In this document: positions 8,314 to 17,182 of the stretch, in pieces
How positions within the stretch are numbered: the stretch's first letter is position 1
How the letters are laid out: each line of letters begins with the position of its first letter
NCBI RefSeq assembly: GCF_003148905.1
Contig: NZ_QGHC01000002.1
Span: 248,001 to 312,000, forward strand
Reading direction: 5' to 3'
Source of the DNA: Fulvimonas soli
GTDB taxonomy: Bacteria > Pseudomonadota > Gammaproteobacteria > Xanthomonadales > Rhodanobacteraceae
DNA: 64,000 bases
Position numbers and translations under genes: made by a program
Notes under the pieces: generated by a model
What the model was told of the DNA's origin: nothing
What the model saw: only the letters and a program-made list of their open reading frames with translations
Database searches by the model: none

Positions 8314-9387
8314 ATGCCGCCCGCCGCCGACCGACCGACCGCCGAAGCCAGCCCGCTGCCCGACTTCTGCAGCCTGCCGGTGCTGTTCGCGCTGTTCGTG
8401 GTCGGCGCGCTCACCGTCACCGTGATGTGGCTGGCGCCGGAGGGCAGCCGCGGCTGGCGCGGCTTCACCGTGGGCATGGCCTTCGTCGCCTGGCTGGCGC
8501 TGCTGCTGGCGGTGGCGCTGTGCAAGCTCGCGCCCTGGCTGCAGCGCCTGCCGGGGCGCGGGCCGTATGCCGGCGTGTGGCTGCTGATGGTGGCGATCGT
8601 GGCGCTGGCCAGCGCGGTGGCGCAGTGGATGGACGGCGCGCTGCAGCTGCAGCTGGTGCGCGGCGCCGGCGGCTTCGTGCGCGACAACGCGCTGATCGCC
8701 GCCCTGCTCGGCGCGGCGATGCTGCGCTACTTCTACGTGCTGGCGCAGTGGCAGGCGCGGCTGGCGGCGGTGGCGCACGCGCAGGTGGAGGCCCTGCAGG
8801 CGCGCATCCGCCCGCACTTCCTGTTCAACAGCATGAACACGGTGGCCGCGCTGGTGCGGATGGACCCGGCCGCCGCCGAGCGCACGGTGGAGAACCTGGC
8901 CGAGCTGTTCCGCGCCGCGCTGGGCGAGCAGGGCACGCGCGACGGCACGCTGGGCGAGGAGCTGGCGCTGGTGGAGCGCTACCTCGCCATCGAGCAGCTG
9001 CGCCTGGGCGAGCGCCTGCGCGTGCGCCGCGAGCTGGACGCGCTGCCGCCGGACTACCCGCTGCCGCGCCTGCTGCTGCAGCCGCTGGTGGAGAACGCGG
9101 TGCGCCACGGCATCCAGCCGCTGCGCGAGGGCGGCGAGGTCGTGCTGCGCGGCGCGCGCGAGGGCGGCGCGCTGCTGATCGAGATCGACAACCCGCTGCC
9201 CGCCGCGCCGGCCGCGGGCGGCCACGGCCACGGCCTGGACAACGTGCGCCGGCGCGTGGCCTACCGCTACGGCGCGAAGGCGCAGGTGGAGGCGGGCCCG
9301 CGCGAGGGCCGCTTCCTGGTGCGGCTGCGGCTGCCCGCGCAGGGCGCCGGACAGGGGAACGGCGATGCGCGTCCTGATCGTCGATGA
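8314..9387 (+). CDS. algZ: LytS/AlgZ-type sensor histidine kinase
   Basis: This 357-residue inner-membrane histidine kinase has four hydrophobic segments in residues about 20-140. They are followed by a His_kinase domain with the phospho-acceptor His168 in RPHFLFNSMN, then an ATPase domain ending in GHGHGLDNVRRR. The next gene, overlapping by 23 bp, is its LytTR response regulator, and hemC follows. This order matches algZ-algR-hemC of Pseudomonas and Xanthomonas, where the pair controls exopolysaccharide or twitching and virulence genes. Symbol transfer rests on gene order and domain layout; the output regulon is not visible here. Confidence 0.85.
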   Translation: MPPAADRPTAEASPLPDFCSLPVLFALFVVGALTVTVMWLAPEGSRGWRGFTVGMAFVAWLALLLAVALCKLAPWLQRLPGRGPYAGVWLLMVAIVALASAVAQWMDGALQLQLVRGAGGFVRDNALIAALLGAAMLRYFYVLAQWQARLAAVAHAQVEALQARIRPHFLFNSMNTVAALVRMDPAAAERTVENLAELFRAALGEQGTRDGTLGEELALVERYLAIEQLRLGERLRVRRELDALPPDYPLPRLLLQPLVENAVRHGIQPLREGGEVVLRGAREGGALLIEIDNPLPAAPAAGGHGHGLDNVRRRVAYRYGAKAQVEAGPREGRFLVRLRLPAQGAGQGNGDARPDRR

Positions 9388-10069
9388 CGAGCCGCTGGCG
9401 CGCGCGCGCCTGGCCGCGCTGCTCGGCGAGTGCGGCGGCTGCGAGGTGGTCGGCAGCGTGGGCGACGGCGAGGCCGCGCTGGAGGCGCTCGCCGCCGCGC
9501 GGCCGGACCTGCTGCTGCTGGACATCAACATGCCGGGGCTGGACGGCACCGCGCTGGCCGCGCGCCTGGCCGGCCGCGCGCGGCCGCAGGTGGTGTTCTG
9601 CACCGCCTACGAGAACCACGCCATCGCCGCCTTCGAGCTGGGCGCGGTGGACTACCTGCTCAAGCCGGTGCGGCTGGAGCGCCTGCGCGAGGCGCTGCAG
9701 CGCGCGCGCCAGCGCCTCGCCGCCGCGGCGCAGGCGCCGGCCGGCCATCTCTATGCGCGCGTGCGCGGCGAGCAGGTGCGCATCGCGCTGACCGAGGTGA
9801 TCTGCCTGCTCGCCGAGGAGAAGTACGTGCGCGTGCGCCACGCCGGCGGCGAGCTGCTGCTGGACGAATCGCTGCGCCAGCTGGAGGAGGCCTATCCCGA
9901 GCAGCTGGTGCGCCTGCACCGCAACTGCCTGGTGCCGGCGGAGCGGCTGGTCGGCCTGAAGGCCCTGGCCGACGGCCGCGTGCTGGCGCGCCTGGCCGGC
10001 ACCGACTTCAGCCCCGAGGTGAGCCGGCGCAACCTGCCGGCGGTGCGCCGGCTGCTGCGGATGGGCTGA
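9365..10069 (+). CDS. algR: LytTR-family response regulator (AlgR-like)
   Basis: This 234-residue regulator has a receiver domain in residues 1-120 with the acidic pair Asp7/Asp8, phospho-acceptor Asp53 in LLLLDINMPG and the Lys of DYLLKPV. A LytTR DNA-binding domain covers about 130-234 (RVRGEQVRIALTEVICLLAE and QLVRLHRNCLVP). It overlaps the sensor gene by 23 bp, implying translational coupling. AlgR-type proteins bind direct repeats upstream of their targets. The sensor/regulator pair and neighbouring hemC support the AlgR assignment, although any LytTR regulator would look similar at this level. Confidence 0.88.
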   Translation: MRVLIVDDEPLARARLAALLGECGGCEVVGSVGDGEAALEALAAARPDLLLLDINMPGLDGTALAARLAGRARPQVVFCTAYENHAIAAFELGAVDYLLKPVRLERLREALQRARQRLAAAAQAPAGHLYARVRGEQVRIALTEVICLLAEEKYVRVRHAGGELLLDESLRQLEEAYPEQLVRLHRNCLVPAERLVGLKALADGRVLARLAGTDFSPEVSRRNLPAVRRLLRMG

Positions 10070-10156
10070 ACCGCGCGACGCGGCGTCGCGCCGCCGGCGC
10101 GCCTCGCCCGATTACGCGACAATGCGCCCTTGGATACTCCTGCCGCGGAACAGCCC

Positions 10157-11068
10157 ATGACTGCCCCCCCCCTGCGCATCGCCACCCGCAAGAGCGCGCT
10201 CGCGCTGTGGCAGGCCGAGCACGTGGCGGCGCGGCTGCGCGCGGTACATCCGGGCTTGGCGGTAGAGCTGGTGCCGCTGTCCACGCGCGGCGACGAGATC
10301 CTCGACCAGCCGCTGGCGACCATCGGCGGCAAGGGGCTGTTCCTCAAGGAGCTGGAGGTGGCGATGCTGGAAGGCCGCGCCGACCTCGCCGTGCATTCGC
10401 TCAAGGACGTGCCGGCCGAGCTGGAGCCCGGCTTCGCGCTGCCGGCGATCCTGCCGCGCGCGGACGCCGCCGACGCCTTCGTCAGCCGCCGCTACGCCGA
10501 CCTGGCCGCCTTGCCGCAAGGCGCGCGCGTGGGCACCTCCTCGCTGCGCCGGCAGGCGCAGCTGCGCGCGCTGCGCCCCGATCTCGAACTGCTCGACCTG
10601 CGCGGCAACGTGGGCACGCGGCTGGCCAAGCTGGACGCCGGCGCCTACGACGCCATCGTGCTGGCCTGCGCCGGGCTGGAGCGGCTGGACCTGGCCGCGC
10701 GCATCCGCAGCCGGCTGGCCGCGCCGGACTGGCTGCCGGCGCCGGGACAGGCGGCGATCGCCATCGAGGCGCGCGCCGACCGCCCGGCCACGCTCGCCCT
10801 GCTGGCCGCGCTGGACGACGCCGACACGCGCGCCACGGTGGACGCCGAGCGCGCGATGAACCAGGCGCTGGGCGGCAGCTGCACGGTGCCGGTGGCGGCC
10901 TGGTGCGTGCAGGCCGAGCGCGGCCTGCACCTGTCCGGCCTGGTCGGCGACGCCGCCAGCGGCCGCCTGCTGCGCGCCGAGGCGAGCGGCGACGAGCCGG
11001 TCGCGCTGGGCCGCCGGGTGGCCGGGCTGCTGCTGGCGCAGGGCGCCGGCGAGCTGCTCGGCCGCTGA
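10157..11068 (+). CDS. hemC: hydroxymethylbilane synthase (porphobilinogen deaminase)
   Basis: The enzyme joins four porphobilinogen molecules into hydroxymethylbilane in tetrapyrrole synthesis. The 303-residue protein begins [19 protein letters not shown]. It keeps the active-site segments [18 protein letters not shown] and [10 protein letters not shown], and Cys242 in GGSCTVP, which carries the dipyrromethane cofactor. The ATG at 10157 gives standard length; an in-frame TTG at 10130 is less likely. It follows algR by 87 bp. In Pseudomonas hemD comes next, but here no uroporphyrinogen-III synthase follows. Confidence 0.96.
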   Translation: MTAPPLRIATRKSALALWQAEHVAARLRAVHPGLAVELVPLSTRGDEILDQPLATIGGKGLFLKELEVAMLEGRADLAVHSLKDVPAELEPGFALPAILPRADAADAFVSRRYADLAALPQGARVGTSSLRRQAQLRALRPDLELLDLRGNVGTRLAKLDAGAYDAIVLACAGLERLDLAARIRSRLAAPDWLPAPGQAAIAIEARADRPATLALLAALDDADTRATVDAERAMNQALGGSCTVPVAAWCVQAERGLHLSGLVGDAASGRLLRAEASGDEPVALGRRVAGLLLAQGAGELLGR

Positions 11069-11103
11069 GCCGGCTGCGCCGCGGGGCGTACCCGCCCGGA
11101 GCA

Positions 11104-11123
11104 GGCCGGCCCGAGGGCCGGCC
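11104..11123 (+). terminator. strong GC hairpin after hemC
   Basis: A 9-bp perfect stem (11104-11112 with 11115-11123) lies 36 bp after the hemC stop. No T-run follows, so it could be a weak or Rho-assisted terminator or an mRNA-stabilising hairpin. Confidence 0.4.
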
Positions 11124-11183
11124 GCGGGCCGGGACGGTCCTCCCACCCTTCTCCATCCTTCCGCAGGATCGATGACCACCCGT

Positions 11184-11228
11184 GGGAGCGGCCTCCGGCC
11201 GCGAACGGCCATCCGCGAACGGCCATCC
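11184..11228. repeat. single copy of the GAGCGGCCTCCGGCCGC repeat followed by a 14-bp tandem duplication
   Basis: GGGAGCGGCCTCCGGCCGCG at 11184-11203 matches the arms of the inverted repeats at 1347-1411 and 19118-19176. Its end runs into two exact tandem copies of GCGAACGGCCATCC (11201-11214 and 11215-11228). Confidence 0.8.
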
Positions 11229-11235
11229 AGCCGTC

Positions 11236-11263
11236 CAAACGAAAGGCCCGCCGAAGCGGGCCT
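11236..11263 (-). terminator. Rho-independent terminator of the DUF481 gene
   Basis: On the minus strand, AGGCCCGC-TTCG-GCGGGCCT (11244-11263) forms an 8-bp stem with a stable UUCG loop, followed by TTTCGTTT. It lies 36 bp after the DUF481 stop. Confidence 0.8.
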
Positions 11264-11298
11264 CCCTCTCGCCTTCCGCGGCGCGGCTGGCGCCGCCC

Positions 11299-12123
11299 TC
11301 AGAAGTTGTAGACCAGGTTGGTGGTGGTCAGGGTGTCGGTGTTCTTCACGCCCGGCAGCACGTCGCTGTTGTAGCGCACCTGGTAGCCCAGCTTGAGCGC
11401 CATCTTCTTGGTCATGCTGACCGACAGGCCGATGTCGTTCTGGTAGTACTTGTTCTTCGAGCCCGCTTCGGCGAGGAGCGTGTCCTCCAGCGCGGTGTTG
11501 TCGGTGAGGCGGTATTTGTAGTTGATCAGGCCGCGCGCCACCATCTCGCTCTCGGTGGGCTGGCGCACCTTGGTGTCCACGCCGTCGATCTCGACGGTGG
11601 TGTCCGCCGGCCGGTAGCGCTTGTAACCGGGGCCGATTTCGAAGGACAGCTCGGTGCGGTCGCTCTTCAGCGCGATGTAGCCGTAGCCGATCGAGACGAT
11701 GCCCTGCCAGATGTTGGCGCCGAAGTCGTCGTGCTCGTAGCGCAGCGCGCCCACGATGTAGCTGCGCGGGTCCAGCTTGTAGCCCACCGAGGCGCCGGCG
11801 TCGTAGCGGTTGGCGGTGGTGCTGAACTTGTCGATGGTGTTGCCCTGGGCGTCCTGCACTTCCACGTCGCCCTTGGAGCGCAGGCCGTTGAGGAAGAAGT
11901 TGTTCTTCCAGTACTCGTTTTCCTGGCTGAGGCCGAGCTTGGCGTTGGCGTTGTCGGTGCGCGAGTTGCCGCGGGCCGAGGCGTAGCCGAACTCGCCCGA
12001 GCCGGTCCAGCCGCCGTTGCTGGCGGCGCTGTTGTCGGAGGTGCCGGTGTTGCCGTCCTGCGCGTGCGCGCCCGCGCAGGCGAGGGCGAGCAGGAGGCCG
12101 GCGAGCAGGGGCTTGTTGGTCAT
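11299..12123 (-). CDS. DUF481 outer-membrane beta-barrel protein
   Basis: This 274-residue exported protein has a signal peptide ending near GAHAQ (residues 1-22). After a short Asn/Ser-rich linker, alternating beta strands with many aromatic residues run to a terminal phenylalanine (NLVYNF), as outer-membrane barrels require for assembly. The layout matches DUF481/YdiY proteins, salt-induced or general outer-membrane proteins of unknown function. It has its own terminator at 11236-11263 and an AT-rich leader before 12123, so it is probably monocistronic. No ligand or partner can be inferred. Confidence 0.88.
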   Translation of the reverse strand: MTNKPLLAGLLLALACAGAHAQDGNTGTSDNSAASNGGWTGSGEFGYASARGNSRTDNANAKLGLSQENEYWKNNFFLNGLRSKGDVEVQDAQGNTIDKFSTTANRYDAGASVGYKLDPRSYIVGALRYEHDDFGANIWQGIVSIGYGYIALKSDRTELSFEIGPGYKRYRPADTTVEIDGVDTKVRQPTESEMVARGLINYKYRLTDNTALEDTLLAEAGSKNKYYQNDIGLSVSMTKKMALKLGYQVRYNSDVLPGVKNTDTLTTTNLVYNF

Positions 12124-12164
12124 GGTCGAGAATCCGATTCGTTAAACAAAAGTGAGGCGCCACC

Positions 12165-13025
12165 TTAACGCGGCGTTTTGAACTTGCAGTGAACGCCGCC
12201 CCCTTCAGCCGTCCGCCGGGCCAGCGCCTGGACGTACAGGCGCCGCTCGATGGTCAGGCCGGCCAGGCAGCTCAGCGCCGCGCCGGCCAGCGCCGCCGGG
12301 TGGCTGTCGAAGCGGTCGTCCAGCAGCAGCACCACGCAGGGCAGCGCATAGGTGAACACCGCGGCGAAGAAGCGCGCCGGGCGCAGCTCGCCGCCGCGCG
12401 GCGCGGCGCGCAGCACCTGCCAGCGCAGGCCCTCGGTGAAGCCGAGCAGCAGCGCCAGCAGGATCAGCACCATGATCCACGGGTGCGTGCCGGCCGGGTG
12501 CACCGCGTCGTCCTGCGCGGCCAGGCACAGCCACAGCCACAGGCCGCCGCCGTAGGCGGCCGACACCACGCTGCCGAACGGCTGCGGGCCGGCGCCGCCG
12601 CGCGGCCAGCCGACGGCATAGGCCAGGTTGGCCAGGCTGCACAGCGCCAGCGCGGCACCGGCGGCGCGGGTGGCCCAGAAGCCGTTGTCGCCGCGCGCCA
12701 GGCCGGCCAGCGCCAGCATCGGCAGGTAGGCGGACAGCGCGAACAGCGCCTCGCGGCCGGGCCGGCTGTCGCGCGCGGGCTGCCAGCCGCGCCACTCGTG
12801 CACGCGCGGCAGGCGCAGCAGCGCGGCCAGCAGGCCGGCGCCGACGAAGCAGCCGCCCAGGGTCAGCGGCACCAGCACCTCGCTGCGGCCGCTGCGGTAG
12901 AGGCCCAGGGTCAGCGCGGCGCCGAGCAGCATCCAGATGCCGTAGCCGGCCAGCGCCAGCTCGTGCAGCAGGAGCGGCAGCCAGGCATCGCCGGCCCGGT
13001 TCGGTTCTGCCGCGGCGGCGGACAT
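12165..13025 (-). CDS. eight-span membrane protein of unknown function
   Basis: I do not recognise this protein with confidence. From the Met at 13025 it has 286 residues; an in-frame ATG at 13043 would add six. About eight hydrophobic segments alternate with short loops, including WLPLLLHELALAGYGIWMLL, PWIMVLILLALLLGF and PCVVLLL. The eight-span plan and the charged GLRWQVLRA-type loop recall DmsC-like anchor subunits of molybdenum oxidoreductases. No catalytic or iron-sulfur partner gene is adjacent, so that reading is weak. It is divergent from the WYL regulator at 13156, which may control it. Confidence 0.65.
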   Translation of the reverse strand: MSAAAAEPNRAGDAWLPLLLHELALAGYGIWMLLGAALTLGLYRSGRSEVLVPLTLGGCFVGAGLLAALLRLPRVHEWRGWQPARDSRPGREALFALSAYLPMLALAGLARGDNGFWATRAAGAALALCSLANLAYAVGWPRGGAGPQPFGSVVSAAYGGGLWLWLCLAAQDDAVHPAGTHPWIMVLILLALLLGFTEGLRWQVLRAAPRGGELRPARFFAAVFTYALPCVVLLLDDRFDSHPAALAGAALSCLAGLTIERRLYVQALARRTAEGGGVHCKFKTPR

Positions 13026-13155
13026 GGGTTGCGGCTTGAGCATGGGGAGGCCTGTGGCAGGTGGCGCGGGGACGCGACCGGCATCCCGGCGGGCGACTTG
13101 CGGCCGTCCGGAAGCATACCCATGCTACACAAGCCCCGCCCCCGACGACACGCCC

Positions 13156-14130
13156 ATGGACCGTTACGAGCGCATCCTCACCCTGCACCGCCTGCTCAAG
13201 GCCGCGCACTACCCGGTGCCGCTGCCGCGGCTGATGGACGAGCTGCAATGCTCGCGCGCCACGCTGTACCGCGACATCGCCTTCCTGCGCGACGCGCTGG
13301 GCGCGCCGGTGGAGAGCGCCGGCGGCGAGCACGCGGCGTTCCGCTACGAGGCGGGCGAGGGCGAGCGCTTCGAGCTGCCCGGGCTGTGGCTGACCTCCGA
13401 CGAGCTGGCCGCGCTGCTGGCGCTCAACGAGCTGATCGGCCGCTCCGGCCCCGGCGGCGTGCTGGCCGGCGCGCTGGCGCCGTTCAAGGCGCGCATCGAG
13501 CACCTGCTGTCCGACCGCGACAGCGGCAAGGCGCTGCCGGTGGAGCGCATCCGGGTGATCCCGTGGGGCGAGCGCCGGCTCGACCAGCAGGTGTTCCGCA
13601 TCGTCGCCGGCGCGGTGCTGGAGCGGCGCCAGCTGCGCTTCCGCTACCGCGCGCGCACCACCAACAGCGACAGCCGCCGCACGGTGTCGCCGCAGCGCCT
13701 CACCCACTACCGCGACAACTGGTACCTGGACGCCTGGGACCACGACCGCGAGGCGCTGCGCAGCTTCGCGGTGGACCGCATCAGCGAGCCGCATGCGCAG
13801 GAGGCCGCGGCGACCGACGTGCCGGAGGCCGACCTCAACGAGCTGCTCGCCTCCAGCTACGGCATCTTCGCCGGCAAGCCCAAGGCCTGGGCCACCATCC
13901 GCTTCTCGCCGCACGCGGCGCGCTGGGTGGCCGACGAGCACTGGCACTCGCAGCAGCAGGGCAGCTGGCTGCCGGACGGCCGCTACGAGCTGAAGCTGCC
14001 GTACTCCAACGCCAAGGAGCTGCTGATGGACGTGCTCAAGTACGGCCCGGACGCGGAGATCGTCGCGCCGCTGCCGCTGCGCGAGGAGATGAAGGCGATG
14101 CTGCACCTGGCGCTGGCGGGCTACCAATAG
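13156..14130 (+). CDS. YafY-type transcriptional regulator with HTH and WYL domains
   Basis: This 324-residue regulator has an N-terminal DeoR-like winged helix (MDRYERILTLHRLLKA, ELQCSRATLYRDIAFLRDALG). A WYL domain follows near residues 140-220, with LRFRYRARTTNSDSRRTVSPQRLTHYRDNWYLDAWDH showing the diagnostic W-Y-L. The C-terminal WCX-type extension ends around EEMKAMLHLALAGYQ. WYL proteins sense nucleic acid ligands or nucleotides and control defence, DNA-damage or metabolic genes. No defence gene is nearby; the divergent eight-span membrane protein is the only adjacent candidate target. Confidence 0.9.
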   Translation: MDRYERILTLHRLLKAAHYPVPLPRLMDELQCSRATLYRDIAFLRDALGAPVESAGGEHAAFRYEAGEGERFELPGLWLTSDELAALLALNELIGRSGPGGVLAGALAPFKARIEHLLSDRDSGKALPVERIRVIPWGERRLDQQVFRIVAGAVLERRQLRFRYRARTTNSDSRRTVSPQRLTHYRDNWYLDAWDHDREALRSFAVDRISEPHAQEAAATDVPEADLNELLASSYGIFAGKPKAWATIRFSPHAARWVADEHWHSQQQGSWLPDGRYELKLPYSNAKELLMDVLKYGPDAEIVAPLPLREEMKAMLHLALAGYQ

Positions 14131-14191
14131 AACCGGCGTCCGGCACCACGGGCGCCTTCGCATCCACCGGACGGTACGGCACCACGAACCC

Positions 14192-14306
14192 GCACGGCGC
14201 GTTCGCCTCCTCTCCCCTGCGGGGAGAGGGAGCAGGCTGCTTAGTCGCCGCAACGCACGGCGCGCTCGCTTCCTCTCCCCGGAGGGGAGAGGGCGCAGGC
14301 TGCTCA
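14192..14306. repeat. two direct copies of a ~52-bp hairpin repeat at the end of the SLC13 gene
   Basis: Copy 1 (about 14192-14243) and copy 2 (about 14254-14306) share GCACGGCGCG, then a 9-bp hairpin CCTCTCCCC/GGGGAGAGG with 3-nt loop (14209-14229 and 14272-14292), then GCAGGCTGCT. Copy 2 runs into the stop codon of the SLC13 gene, and copy 1 has an equivalent stop at the same place. The hairpins probably terminate transcription from both sides. A related hairpin sits at the end of the RimK-like gene (45079-45101). Confidence 0.8.
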
Positions 14307-16079
14307 GCGGCCGGGATGGAACGGCCAGAACAGCGGGATCAGCCACATCGACAGCGCGCAGAACAGCGCGATCAGCGGGATGCCCACCTTCATGAAGTCG
14401 GTGAAGCGATAACCGCCCGCGTAGTACACCATCGTATTGGTGGGATAGCCCACCGGGGTGGCGAACGAGGTGGCCGCGGCGAACGCCACCGCCACCACGA
14501 ACGGGCGCGGGTCGGCGTGCACCGCGTGCGCCACGCTGGCGGCGATGCCCACCATCAGCACCACCGAGGGGTTGTGCCCCATCAGCTCGGTGAGCAGCGC
14601 GGTGAGCAGGTAGACCATCGCCAGCGCCGCCAGCGGCCCGTGGTCGCCGACCAGCGCCATGCCGCCGTCGACCACCCACTGCGACAGCCCGCTCTTCTCG
14701 ATCGCCGTGCCCAGCGGCAGGATCGCGCCGAGCAGCACGATGATCTTCCAGTCCATCGACTCGTACACGTCCTTGCGGCCGTAGCAGCCGGCCAGCGCCA
14801 TCGCCGCGGCGCCGCAGATCGCGGCGATCGGGATCGGCAGCCAGTGCAGCGCCGAGACCAGCACCACCGCGGCCATGATCGCCACCGCCGCCAGCGCGCG
14901 GCGCGGCGTGCGCGGCGCGTCCTCGCGCTCGCTCAGCACGACCAGCGCCTCGTCGGCGCGCAGCCGCGGCATGGTCTCCTCGTCGGCCAGCAGCAGCAGC
15001 ACGTCGCCCACCGCCAGGCGGGTGTCGCTGAGCTTCTCGCGCAGCACGTGGCCGCGGCGGTGGATCGCCAGCACGGTGATCCCGTAGCGCCAGTGCAGCT
15101 CGGTCTCCCGCAGCCGCTGGCCCTCCAGCGCGCTGGCCGGCGCCACCATCGCCTCGGCGAGCAGCCGCGGGCGGTCGCCGTCGCGCTCGTAGCGCGTCTC
15201 CGGCGCGTTCTCCAGGCCGGCGCGGCGGCGGAACTCCTCCAGCTTGTCCCAGTCGCCGCGCACCAGCAGCACGTCGCCGGCGACCAGCTGCTGCGAGCGC
15301 GGCGACCACATGCGCCGCTCGCCGCGCAGCAGTTCCAGCGGGTACACGCCGAAGCGCTCGCCCAGCCGCGCCTCGGCGATGCTGCGGCCGAGCAGCGGCG
15401 AGTCCGCGCCCAGGCGCAGCTCGGTGACGTACTTGCCGATCTCGGCGCCTTCCTCCGGCAGCTCCGCGTCGACGTGGCGCGGCAGCAGCCAGCGCCCGAC
15501 CAGCATCAGGTAGAGGATGCCCGCCACCGCCAGCAGCGCGCCCATGCGGGTGAACTCGAACACGCCGAACGCCGGCAGCCCGTGCTGCCGCGCCAGCGTG
15601 TCGGCGAGCAGGTTGGAGGAGGTGCCGATCAGCGTGCACACGCCGCCCATCTGCGCGGCGAAGGCCATCGGCATCAGCACCCGCGCCGGCGAGGTGCGCG
15701 TGCGCTGGCACACGCGCAGCGCCAGCGGCACGAAGGTGGCGACCAGCGCGATGTTCTTGACGAAGGCGCCCAGCGGGGCGATCGCCAGCATCATCGCCAG
15801 GGTCAGCAGCCACGGCCGGCGGATGCGCAGCAGCAGGCGGATCAGCGGCTCCAGCGCGCCGGAGCGCTCGATCCCCAGGCTCAGCGCGAACATCGCCGCC
15901 ACCGTCACCGTGGCCTCGTTGCTGAAGCCGGCCAGCGCCTCGCCGGGCGCGACCAGGCCCAGCACCGCCAGCGCCCCGAGCACCAGCAGCGCGACCAGGT
16001 CGATGCGCAGCTTCTCGCTGGCGAACAGCGCCATCGCCAGCACGATCAGGGCCAGGGTGGCCAGGGCCGGCCAGTTCAT
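14304..16079 (-). CDS. SLC13 family permease with two RCK_C (TrkA-C) domains
   Basis: This 591-residue inner-membrane transporter is of the divalent anion:sodium symporter type. Hydrophobic segments fill residues 1-190 and again about 400-591. Between them lies a soluble region of about 200 residues with two TrkA-C-like repeats (LRLGADSPLLGRSIAEARLGERFGV and ASALEGQRLRETELHWRYGI). Bacterial proteins of this plan are annotated as sulfate, dicarboxylate or unspecific anion permeases, and the soluble repeats probably gate transport. The start at 16079 gives a proper first membrane helix. It is divergent from the patatin gene. The transported anion is unknown. Confidence 0.9.
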   Translation of the reverse strand: MNWPALATLALIVLAMALFASEKLRIDLVALLVLGALAVLGLVAPGEALAGFSNEATVTVAAMFALSLGIERSGALEPLIRLLLRIRRPWLLTLAMMLAIAPLGAFVKNIALVATFVPLALRVCQRTRTSPARVLMPMAFAAQMGGVCTLIGTSSNLLADTLARQHGLPAFGVFEFTRMGALLAVAGILYLMLVGRWLLPRHVDAELPEEGAEIGKYVTELRLGADSPLLGRSIAEARLGERFGVYPLELLRGERRMWSPRSQQLVAGDVLLVRGDWDKLEEFRRRAGLENAPETRYERDGDRPRLLAEAMVAPASALEGQRLRETELHWRYGITVLAIHRRGHVLREKLSDTRLAVGDVLLLLADEETMPRLRADEALVVLSEREDAPRTPRRALAAVAIMAAVVLVSALHWLPIPIAAICGAAAMALAGCYGRKDVYESMDWKIIVLLGAILPLGTAIEKSGLSQWVVDGGMALVGDHGPLAALAMVYLLTALLTELMGHNPSVVLMVGIAASVAHAVHADPRPFVVAVAFAAATSFATPVGYPTNTMVYYAGGYRFTDFMKVGIPLIALFCALSMWLIPLFWPFHPGR

Positions 16080-16115
16080 GCGGGGGCTCCGGGACGACCG
16101 GGCGCGGGCGGGGCG

Positions 16116-16152
16116 GCGCGGGGCATGGGCGCATGTTTCCATGCCCCCGCGC
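16116..16152. repeat. 13-bp inverted repeat between divergent SLC13 and patatin genes
   Basis: GCGCGGGGCATGG (16116-16128) pairs with CCATGCCCCCGCGC (16139-16152), with one extra C. It lies in the 155-bp divergent promoter gap, so it is a candidate operator. Confidence 0.5.
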
Positions 16153-16234
16153 GGCTTGCCAAGCCGGCGCATCTTCACGCGCGCGGCCGGGCTCCGTATC
16201 GTGGCGGCTCCAGCCGCCGCCGCCCGAAGCCGCC

Positions 16235-17182
16235 ATGGACCAGCCCGCCCGCACCGACCCGCCCCGCCAGCCCACCGTCGCGCTCGCGCTCGGCGCGGGC
16301 GGCGCCAAGGGCCTGGCCCACATCGGCGCGATCGAGGAGATCGAGCGGCGCGGCTACCGCATCGTCGCCATCGCCGGCAGCTCGATGGGCGCGCTGATCG
16401 GCGGCATCTACGCGATGGGCAAGCTCGACGTCTACCGCGACTGGGTCTCCACGCTGGCCAAGCTCGACGTGCTTCGGCTGGTCGACTGGACCTTCTCCGG
16501 CGGCGGCCTGATCAAGGGCGAGAAGATCATCGGCACGCTGCGCGAGCTGATCGGCGACGCGCTGATCGAGGAGCTGCCGCTGGCCTACACCGCGGTGGCC
16601 ACCGACATCGACCGCGGCCGCGAGGTGTGGCTGGCGCGCGGAGGCCTGTTCGACGCCATCCGCGCCTCCATCGCCATCCCCACCGTGTTCCGCCCGTACA
16701 CCATCGACGGCCGCCGGCTGGTGGACGGCGCCCTGCTCAACCCGGTGCCGGTGACGCCGCTGGTGCGCGAGCCGGCCGACCACCTGATCGCGGTCAGCGT
16801 GGACGGCCCGGCGGAGCCGTCCACGCCGGTGGAGGAGACCGCCACGCCGCCGGACGAGCACAAGCGCCGCCGCATCGCCGGCTTCATCGGCCAGCTGATC
16901 CCGCACGGCGAGAAGGCAGCCGAGACGCGCTCGCGCGAACCCGGCGCGCTGGACCTGCTGGCGCAGTCGATGGACCTGATGCAGGCCAACCTGGCGCGGC
17001 TGCGCCTGGCCGCCTACGAGCCGGACCTCTTGATCCAGCTGCCGCGCAACGTCTCGGCCGCCTACGAGTTCTACCGCGCCCGCGAGCTGATCGAGCTGGG
17101 CCGCCAGCGCACCGCGCAGGCGCTGGACGCCTGGCGGGCGCCGGCGCGCGCGCCGGCCGTCAGCGCGCCGCCCGCCGACTGA
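16235..17182 (+). CDS. patatin-like phospholipase family protein
   Basis: This 315-residue lipid acyl hydrolase is of the RssA/YchK type. It has the oxyanion loop LGAGGAKGLAHIGAIEEIE, the nucleophile Ser50 in GSSMG and Asp164 in VDGALLNP, the complete patatin Ser-Asp dyad. No signal peptide or membrane segment is seen, so it probably acts in the cytosol or on the inner leaflet of the membrane. An alpha-helical tail of about 90 residues follows the catalytic domain. Its last 23 bp overlap the 3' end of a second patatin gene on the other strand. Confidence 0.92.
   Translation: MDQPARTDPPRQPTVALALGAGGAKGLAHIGAIEEIERRGYRIVAIAGSSMGALIGGIYAMGKLDVYRDWVSTLAKLDVLRLVDWTFSGGGLIKGEKIIGTLRELIGDALIEELPLAYTAVATDIDRGREVWLARGGLFDAIRASIAIPTVFRPYTIDGRRLVDGALLNPVPVTPLVREPADHLIAVSVDGPAEPSTPVEETATPPDEHKRRRIAGFIGQLIPHGEKAAETRSREPGALDLLAQSMDLMQANLARLRLAAYEPDLLIQLPRNVSAAYEFYRARELIELGRQRTAQALDAWRAPARAPAVSAPPAD

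Noticed and set aside
12165-13025. Naming the eight-span protein DmsC
   Set aside because: No iron-sulfur or molybdenum subunit gene lies nearby, and the resemblance is only in the number of spans.
12205-16323. Minus-strand frame of more than 1300 codons
   Set aside because: It has Arg/Ala/Gly/Pro-rich low-complexity content and runs across real genes on both strands; no motif is present.
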